8,778 nucleotides of DNA from Candidatus Woesebacteria bacterium UBA925 (GTDB lineage: Bacteria; Patescibacteriota; Microgenomatia; UBA8517). Made by a program: the position numbers and the translations under genes. A model generated the notes under the pieces. The model was not told the origin of the DNA. It searched no databases and worked only from the letters and a program-made list of their open reading frames with translations. The DNA is taken from positions 898 to 9,675 of the forward strand of contig DBDT01000073.1 of the NCBI GenBank assembly GCA_002293705.1. Reading direction: 5' to 3'. Each line of letters starts with the position of its first letter. Within the stretch, counting starts at the first letter, position 1. Below are positions 1 through 5,097 of the stretch, piece after piece.

Positions 1-2
1 CA

Positions 3-206
3 AATAAGCAAGCTGTCCAGAGTTGCCTAGATAAAAATGAAATGGCACAAAAAGTAAAAGATCAAATGGCGGCTGGTACATCAGAAGGAGTCTCTGGCAC
101 CCCAGGAACCATAATTATTGATGCTCAGGGAAATACACAGTTCGTAAATGGTGCCTTGCCATTCGATCAAATTAAACCCATGATTGAGACAGCATTAAAA
201 AATTAA
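3..206 (+). CDS. DsbA-family thiol oxidoreductase, C-terminal fragment (5' end off the contig)
   Basis: The frame is open from the left edge and ends at TAA 204-206, giving the last 67 residues only. The key sign is SGTPGTIIID at fragment residues 31-40, which matches the cis-proline loop of DsbA/Thioredoxin_4 proteins (Pro34), followed by the usual strand, a 'G-x-x-x-F-V-N-G-A-L-P' turn and a final helix. The CxxC active site would lie upstream and is not visible, so whether it is an oxidase, reductase or isomerase cannot be told. A lone Cys sits at fragment residue 8. The stop is 10 bases before the next start, and that gene's ribosome binding site overlaps this stop, so the two are very likely co-transcribed. 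Its membrane neighbour resembles DsbD-type electron carriers and may be its redox partner (inference). The fold is fairly sure; the exact function is not. Confidence 0.75.
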   Translation, partial: NKQAVQSCLDKNEMAQKVKDQMAAGTSEGVSGTPGTIIIDAQGNTQFVNGALPFDQIKPMIETALKN

Positions 207-210
207 AGGT
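205..210 (+). promoter_or_regulatory. Ribosome binding site of the SafE-cupredoxin gene
   Basis: AAAGGT lies six bases before ATG 217 and overlaps the stop codon of the DsbA-like gene. It supports the 217 start and tight translational linkage of the two genes. Confidence 0.5.
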
Positions 211-216
211 AACAAT

Positions 217-1254
217 ATGGAACTTTCATCAATTTTTATAACAGGATTATTCGCAGGAGGACTGACTTGTCTGGCAGTTCAAGGAGGCTTACTCGCTTCT
301 TCAATTGCTCAACAAGAGTCAGATAAACTCAAAGACGATGCATTAAAAGGCCATGCCATTCCGATTCTTTCATTCTTAGTAACAAGACTAATTGCCTATA
401 CGCTACTGGGTTTCTTGCTTGGTTTATTGGGTTCAGCTGTCCAGCTCTCTCTTACTGCAAGGGTGTTGCTCCAGTTTGCTGCAGCCATATTTATGGTTGG
501 GACAGCGCTCAATTTACTGAATGTTCATCCTATTTTTCGATATTTTGTGATTCAGCCACCTAAGTTTCTCACCAGACTTGTCAAAAATCAGTCAAAAAGT
601 AAAGCGGTTTTTGGTCCTGCATTATTAGGAGCTATGACTGTGCTCATTCCCTGTGGAGCCACCCAGGCCATGATGGCGTATGCAATATCAACTGGCTCTC
701 CAATCTCTGGAGCAGTGACATTATTTACCTTTATATTAGGAACCTCACCTTTATTTTTTCTTTTGGGTTATGCGGCAAAAAAACTTACTGGCACAGCTGG
801 CGATGTGTTTAATAAAGTTGCCGCTTTCGCGATCATCCTGATTGCCCTCTATAACTTAAACGGTGCTATCGCCCTGACTGGAAGTAATCTTACCTTTGAA
901 AATTTGCTTTCTGGCATAAACTGTACCATTAGTTTCTGCGATGAGGAAAAAGTGACAGGAGTTACTACTGGTAAAGGTACAGTAAACCAGGCAACCATTT
1001 ATCTTACCCAAAAAGGGTATAGCCTGAGTCCTCAAGCAATCAATGTTAAAGCAGGTTCTAAGGTAAAACTTAATTTGATAAATCAGGGTGGAGGTGGATG
1101 TATTCAAGCGTTTACAATCCCTAAACTAAATATTCAACAAACAGTGGCGCTAGGAGCATCGGAAGAAATAGAATTTATCGCTCCCACTACCCCTGGACCA
1201 CTTGCGTTTATGTGTAGTATGGGAATGTTTAGAGGAAATATCAATGTCATCTAA
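217..1254 (+). CDS. TauE/SafE (DsbD_2-like) membrane protein with C-terminal cupredoxin-like domain
   Basis: 345 residues in two parts. Residues 1-220 form about six membrane segments (roughly 4-27, 46-72, 83-103, 133-157, 165-186, 198-220) of the 'sulfite exporter TauE/SafE, UreH-like' type, related to DsbD/CcdA. Diagnostic stretches are GLTCLAVQGG (Cys18) and IPCGATQAM (Cys146). These two cysteines sit where the transmembrane redox pair of DsbD/CcdA would be, so electron transfer is as plausible as transport. Residues about 258-345 look like a Cupredoxin_1 domain: GGGGCIQAFTIP (Cys295) and FMCSMGMFRG (Cys333, Met335, Met337), a Cys/Met-rich site without the usual blue-copper histidines. The linker has a further pair, Cys236 and Cys241. 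The domain should lie on the outer face. It follows the DsbA-like gene by 10 bases and overlaps the HMA gene by 11. The name 'sulfite exporter' should not be read as a function; copper handling plus thiol redox is my inference. Confidence 0.8.
   Translation: MELSSIFITGLFAGGLTCLAVQGGLLASSIAQQESDKLKDDALKGHAIPILSFLVTRLIAYTLLGFLLGLLGSAVQLSLTARVLLQFAAAIFMVGTALNLLNVHPIFRYFVIQPPKFLTRLVKNQSKSKAVFGPALLGAMTVLIPCGATQAMMAYAISTGSPISGAVTLFTFILGTSPLFFLLGYAAKKLTGTAGDVFNKVAAFAIILIALYNLNGAIALTGSNLTFENLLSGINCTISFCDEEKVTGVTTGKGTVNQATIYLTQKGYSLSPQAINVKAGSKVKLNLINQGGGGCIQAFTIPKLNIQQTVALGASEEIEFIAPTTPGPLAFMCSMGMFRGNINVI
1231..1236 (+). promoter_or_regulatory. Ribosome binding site deciding the start of the HMA protein
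   Basis: AGAGGA is seven bases before ATG 1244 and lies inside the end of the preceding gene. It favours 1244 over the in-frame ATG at 1202, which lacks such a site and would add 14 residues unlike the HMA family. Confidence 0.6.
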
Positions 1255-1495
1255 ACTCAGTAAAACTATCGAGCCAACCAGTGTAACCTTACAAATTGTT
1301 GGGATGCACTGTACCAGTTGCGCCATTAATATTGATTTTGAACTTGAGGATTTAGAAGGAGTTATGGAGGCCAAAACACATTACGCCAAACAAATTTCGA
1401 TTGTAACGTATGAACCTCACAAAGTTACTCACGAGCAAATGCTTGAAGTCATTAGCAAACTGGGATATGAAGCTATTGTTGCCGAGCAAGGTTGA
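1244..1495 (+). CDS. Small HMA-domain heavy-metal (copper) chaperone-like protein
   Basis: 83 residues, almost entirely one HMA domain (about residues 14-78). The metal-binding loop GMHCTSC is at residues 20-26, with Cys23 and Cys26 as the Cu+ ligands known for CopZ/Atx1 proteins. The end of the fold shows the usual 'ISKLGYEA' helix-turn. No signal peptide is seen, so it should act in the cytoplasm, probably delivering Cu+ to the ATPase encoded directly downstream. The start overlaps the upstream gene by 11 bases and has a good AGAGGA site, which suggests translational coupling. The TGA stop is 25 bases before the ATPase start in a different frame. Metal specificity (Cu versus Hg or another metal) is inferred from the adjoining CopA-type pump. 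No gene symbol is given because HMA proteins of this size are too generic. Confidence 0.85.
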   Translation: MSSKLSKTIEPTSVTLQIVGMHCTSCAINIDFELEDLEGVMEAKTHYAKQISIVTYEPHKVTHEQMLEVISKLGYEAIVAEQG

Positions 1496-1520
1496 CTTCA
1501 TCAGTATCGAAGAAAAAACT

Positions 1521-3845
1521 ATGAAAAACAAATCACTTATAGTTCAAGGGATGCACTGCGCTTCTTGTGCATCCATCATTAAACGTAAGCTTGAAAAGCT
1601 TGAGGGTGTCGAATCGTGTGAAGTGAACTATGGCACTGAGAAAGCAAAGGTTTCCTTTGATCCAGACAAAGTTACCGTTCCACAAATGAATCAAGAAATC
1701 GACAAACTCGGCTATTCCTTGATGGAGAGTGAGATGGACATGAGTATGCCAATGGAAGGCATGGACCACTCCAAGCACGCTGGTCACGACATGATGACTC
1801 CTATTTCCTCTGATAAAGCAGTTAAAGAGCGAAAGCTCGCAGAGTTAACCAAACTCAAACGACACGTTCAAATTGTTTTACCAATGGTGGCAGTGAGTAT
1901 CTTTATGATGACGTGGGAGATCGGGGCAGACCCTCTTGGCTTGTGGTCAAAGATACCAGAAACGCCGTATGAATTTTTACATCATCTCTTACCTCTATTT
2001 GCAACTTACACCCTATTTGTGATTGGTGTTCCGTATTTGCAAGGCATGGTTCGCTTCTTTAAATACCGTGTCGCTAATATGGATACGTTGGTGGGAATTG
2101 GCACCTCTGTGGCCTTTCTCTACAGTTTTATTGTGACTGCTTTTGATAAAGTTTTAGCTCCCTACATCAACACCCATCAAAACTACTACGATGTCACGAT
2201 TGTGGTCATTGGCTTCATTACTCTCGGGAAGTTTTTAGAAGCTCGCTCAAAGTTAAGAACTGGTGAAGCCATAGAAAAACTCTTAGGACTGCAAGCCAAA
2301 AATGCTCTTATCCTTCGTGACGGTAAAGAGATTGAACTCCCCATTGACCAAGTTATTGTTGGTGACGTTATGTTAGTGAAGCCTGGAACCAAGATTCCTC
2401 TTGATGGAGTCATTATTGAGGGGAAATCTTCGATTGATGAGTCAATGATTACTGGAGAGCCTATTCCAGTTGATAAGGGACCAGAAGATACCGTCATTGG
2501 AGCCACGATCAACAAACAAGGATCACTACAGATTAGAGTCACCAAGGTTGGTAGTGATACGATGCTCTCCCAAATTATTAAGATGGTGGAAGAGGCCCAA
2601 GGCTCAAAAGCTCCGATTGAACGGATGGCTGATCAAGTATCGGCTATTTTTGTTCCAGTAGTATTAGTCTTAGCAATTGTGACCCTTATTCTTTGGTTAG
2701 TCGTTGGGAGTCAATTCATGCCACCATCTCAAGCCTTTACCTTGGGGATTTTGAGTTTCGTGGGGATTCTCGTCATTGCTTGTCCGTGTGCGATGGGACT
2801 GGCTACCCCAACTGCCATCATTGTTGGCGTTGGCAAAGCTGCTCAGAACGGTATCCTAATTAAAAATGCTGAGAGTTTAGAAAAGTTTAATGGCATCAAC
2901 TTTGTAGTGATGGATAAAACTGGCACGATTACTAAAGGCTCACCAGAAGTCACTGATATTCAAACAGTTGGTTCTCATTCAGAGAAAGACATTTTGCAAT
3001 TATTAGCTTCTTTAGAGAGTCACTCAGAACATCCACTGGCCCAAGCAATGGTTGAGAAGGCAAAAGGACAGAAACTCAGTTTACATAAAGTCAAAGACTT
3101 TGCAGCCATCGAAGGCAAAGGACTTGAGGGAATCATTGATGATACGCAGTATTACGCTGGCAATCTAAAACTCGCTGGAGATCTCAAGCTTCAGGTGGAT
3201 GAAGATATCATCAACACTTTTGCTTCCCAGGGTAAAACTCCCGTTGTATTCATGACAAAGAAACAAGTCATTGGATATATTGGTATTGCTGACACCATTA
3301 AGGATGATGCCAAAGAAGCAGTCGCAGAACTTCACAAACAAGGCATCAAGGTTGCAATGCTCACTGGCGACAACCGGAGAACTGCTGAGTATATTGCCAA
3401 GCTTGTGGGTATTGACCGAGTGATTGCCGAAGTCTTGCCAGGTGACAAAGCCAGTGAGATTCAAAAACTCCAGAAAGAAGGCTATAAAGTGGCAATGGTG
3501 GGTGATGGTATTAATGATGCGCCAGCTCTTGCTACGGCTGATGTTGGCATTGCAATGGGAACTGGGACTGATGTCGCTATTGAATCGGCAGGAATAACTC
3601 TTTTAGGAGGTCATATTTCTAAACTTCCTAAAGCGGTAAAGTTGGCACGAGCCACTATGAGTATTATTAAACAAAACCTCTTCTGGGCGTTTTTCTATAA
3701 CATCATTGGAATCCCTGTTGCGGCAGGCGTTTTGTATCCCTTCTTCGGGATTCTTCTAAACCCAGCCATTGCTGGAGCTGCGATGGGATTTAGTAGCGTA
3801 TCAGTCGTTGCAAATTCATTGCGATTAAAGGCTCAAAATTTATGA
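1521..3845 (+). CDS. copA: Cu+-exporting P1B-1-type ATPase (CopA family)
   Basis: 774 residues, a normal CopA length. One N-terminal HMA domain carries GMHCASC at 10-16. A Met/His-rich linker follows at about 71-92. Eight membrane segments are recognisable (about 114-133, 152-175, 186-208, 222-241, 373-397, 406-432, 715-740, 742-765). Catalytic landmarks are all intact: TGE 311-313, CPC 421-423 in TM6, DKTGT with phosphorylated Asp465, SEHP 502-505, TGDN 615-618 and GDGIND 661-666. Specificity signs for Cu+ are CPC, Tyr726-Asn727 in TM7 and Met755...Ser758-Ser759 in TM8, the P1B-1 set. It would pump Cu+ out of the cytoplasm using ATP. ATG 1521 is chosen because the protein then begins just before the HMA strand; the in-frame ATG 1410 lies inside the upstream gene and adds 37 unrelated residues. 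No clear Shine-Dalgarno is seen; translation may be coupled to the HMA gene 25 bases upstream. Confidence 0.95.
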   Translation: MKNKSLIVQGMHCASCASIIKRKLEKLEGVESCEVNYGTEKAKVSFDPDKVTVPQMNQEIDKLGYSLMESEMDMSMPMEGMDHSKHAGHDMMTPISSDKAVKERKLAELTKLKRHVQIVLPMVAVSIFMMTWEIGADPLGLWSKIPETPYEFLHHLLPLFATYTLFVIGVPYLQGMVRFFKYRVANMDTLVGIGTSVAFLYSFIVTAFDKVLAPYINTHQNYYDVTIVVIGFITLGKFLEARSKLRTGEAIEKLLGLQAKNALILRDGKEIELPIDQVIVGDVMLVKPGTKIPLDGVIIEGKSSIDESMITGEPIPVDKGPEDTVIGATINKQGSLQIRVTKVGSDTMLSQIIKMVEEAQGSKAPIERMADQVSAIFVPVVLVLAIVTLILWLVVGSQFMPPSQAFTLGILSFVGILVIACPCAMGLATPTAIIVGVGKAAQNGILIKNAESLEKFNGINFVVMDKTGTITKGSPEVTDIQTVGSHSEKDILQLLASLESHSEHPLAQAMVEKAKGQKLSLHKVKDFAAIEGKGLEGIIDDTQYYAGNLKLAGDLKLQVDEDIINTFASQGKTPVVFMTKKQVIGYIGIADTIKDDAKEAVAELHKQGIKVAMLTGDNRRTAEYIAKLVGIDRVIAEVLPGDKASEIQKLQKEGYKVAMVGDGINDAPALATADVGIAMGTGTDVAIESAGITLLGGHISKLPKAVKLARATMSIIKQNLFWAFFYNIIGIPVAAGVLYPFFGILLNPAIAGAAMGFSSVSVVANSLRLKAQNL

Positions 3846-3857
3846 AAATGTCAAGAG

Positions 3858-3886
3858 TTTTCATCTACTACAAGACATAGTAAAAT
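3858..3886 (+). promoter_or_regulatory. Possible sigma70-type promoter before the DsbA-HxH gene
   Basis: TTTTCA (3858-3863), a 17-base spacer and TAAAAT (3881-3886) resemble -35 and -10 boxes. The -10 ends eight bases before ATG 3895, so transcription would start at or next to the start codon. It sits in the 49-base gap after the Cu+ ATPase. This is a consensus match by eye in AT-rich DNA; read-through from the upstream block is equally possible. Confidence 0.3.
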
Positions 3887-3894
3887 ACCGAAAT

Positions 3895-5064
3895 ATGTTT
3901 AAAGATAAATTTGTATCAGGAATAATTTTATTAACTGTTGTTCTTTTGGTGGGTGCGGTGTTTTTTGCTAGCAAAATGGGCTCATCATCTGGAAGTTCCA
4001 CACAAGCCCCGAGTGAACAGAAAAAATTACTTGAAGTACTTCCCGACGATTACATCAAAGGAAACAAAGATGCTACAGTGACCCTTATTGAGTATCTAGA
4101 TTTTGAGTGTGAAGCTTGTGGAGCATACTATCCCTTGATGAAGCAATTGTCGGAAGAGTTTAAGACGGATGTTCGATTTGTAAATCGCTACTTCCCACTT
4201 CCTGGACATAAGAATGGCATGAATGCGGCGCTAGCCGTTGAAGCTGCCAGTAAACAAGGCAAATATTGGGAAATGCACAATCTCCTTTTTGAAAATCAGA
4301 AAACTTGGGGTGAAAAACAAGTCTCTACTCCAGCAGTTTTTGAAGGGTATGCAAAACAACTTGGCTTAAATCTTGAGCAATTTAAGAAAGATGTTTCTTC
4401 CAAAGAAGTAAAAGATAGAGTTGAGAGAGATAAATCATCTGGTCAGCAGCTGGGAGTTAGTGGCACTCCTAGCTTTTTCTTAGAGGGCGAAAAGCTTCAA
4501 AATCCTCGAACCATTGATGATTTCAAAACACTACTTAAAGCAGCAATCTTAAAAGCCCCTAGGCCTTCACAACAAGTCTTAGGCGAAAAAGTCCATGAAC
4601 ATGCAGATCTTAAAGTGTATCTTAATGGAAAACAACTTGATCTGACTCAAGCCAAATATCAGTCAACTGAAGACAAAGAAATTGACCCTGATACACATCT
4701 GCATGATGGCAATGGTGACATTGTCCACAAACACCGTAAAGGAATAACCTTAGGATATTTTTTGAAAACACTGAAGATCGATTTCAGCAAAGATTGTTTA
4801 GTCTTAGATACAGGAGAGCGCTACTGCAATAGTGGTGATAATGAGTTGAAGTTTAGAGTGAACGGTAAAGCAAATGATCAGTTTAATAGTTACGAATTTT
4901 CTGACTTAGATAGAATTCTCATTAGTTATGGACCGAAGCAAGAAGAAATCAGTAAGCAAATGCAATCGGTGACAGACATTGCGTGTATGTATTCAGAAAA
5001 ATGTCCTGAACGAGGCACACCACCAACTGAAAAATGTGTTGGTGGACTGGGAGATGATTGTTAA
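3895..5064 (+). CDS. Membrane-anchored DsbA-like thioredoxin-fold protein fused to a His-rich (3x HxH) C-terminal domain
   Basis: 389 residues. A single N-terminal membrane segment (about 8-26) followed by a Ser/Gly-rich stretch should anchor the protein with its body outside. Residues about 45-220 are a DsbA/Thioredoxin_4 domain with active site CEAC (Cys72, Cys75) and cis-Pro loop SGTPSFF (Pro192). Residues about 232-346 form a second domain that I associate from memory with similar fusions in CPR bacteria and some archaea, but cannot name. It holds three His-X-His pairs: H234/H236, H268/H270 and H278/H280, plus Cys301 and Cys311. A tail adds Cys364, Cys370, Cys381 and the C-terminal Cys389. 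The His pairs suggest metal binding, fitting its place between a Cu+ and a Zn/Cd ATPase. No Shine-Dalgarno precedes ATG 3895. Thiol-redox activity is well supported; metal binding is inference. Confidence 0.85.
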   Translation: MFKDKFVSGIILLTVVLLVGAVFFASKMGSSSGSSTQAPSEQKKLLEVLPDDYIKGNKDATVTLIEYLDFECEACGAYYPLMKQLSEEFKTDVRFVNRYFPLPGHKNGMNAALAVEAASKQGKYWEMHNLLFENQKTWGEKQVSTPAVFEGYAKQLGLNLEQFKKDVSSKEVKDRVERDKSSGQQLGVSGTPSFFLEGEKLQNPRTIDDFKTLLKAAILKAPRPSQQVLGEKVHEHADLKVYLNGKQLDLTQAKYQSTEDKEIDPDTHLHDGNGDIVHKHRKGITLGYFLKTLKIDFSKDCLVLDTGERYCNSGDNELKFRVNGKANDQFNSYEFSDLDRILISYGPKQEEISKQMQSVTDIACMYSEKCPERGTPPTEKCVGGLGDDC

Positions 5065-5085
5065 TCTTTCTAAGTATATGAGCTG

Positions 5086-5091
5086 TACAAT
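5086..5091 (+). promoter_or_regulatory. Possible -10 box (TACAAT) just before the second ATPase
   Basis: TACAAT ends six bases before ATG 5098, in the 33-base gap after the DsbA-HxH gene. No convincing -35 box lies at the right distance and no Shine-Dalgarno is present. It would produce a leaderless or near-leaderless message. Weak on its own; noted because two other genes in the window show the same arrangement. Confidence 0.22.
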
Positions 5092-5097
5092 TAAATT

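Noticed and set aside
1202..1243. Earlier ATG extending the HMA protein by 14 residues
   Set aside because: No ribosome binding site and non-family sequence; ATG 1244 has AGAGGA at proper spacing and starts just before the fold.
1410..1520. Earlier ATG extending the Cu+ ATPase by 37 residues
   Set aside because: The extension is the +1 frame of the HMA gene and shows no family similarity; ATG 1521 starts immediately before the HMA domain.
2760..2840. Nucleotide similarity between the two ATPase genes at their shared motifs
   Set aside because: It is confined to codons for universal P-type ATPase motifs and reflects paralogy, not a recent duplication or a functional repeat.
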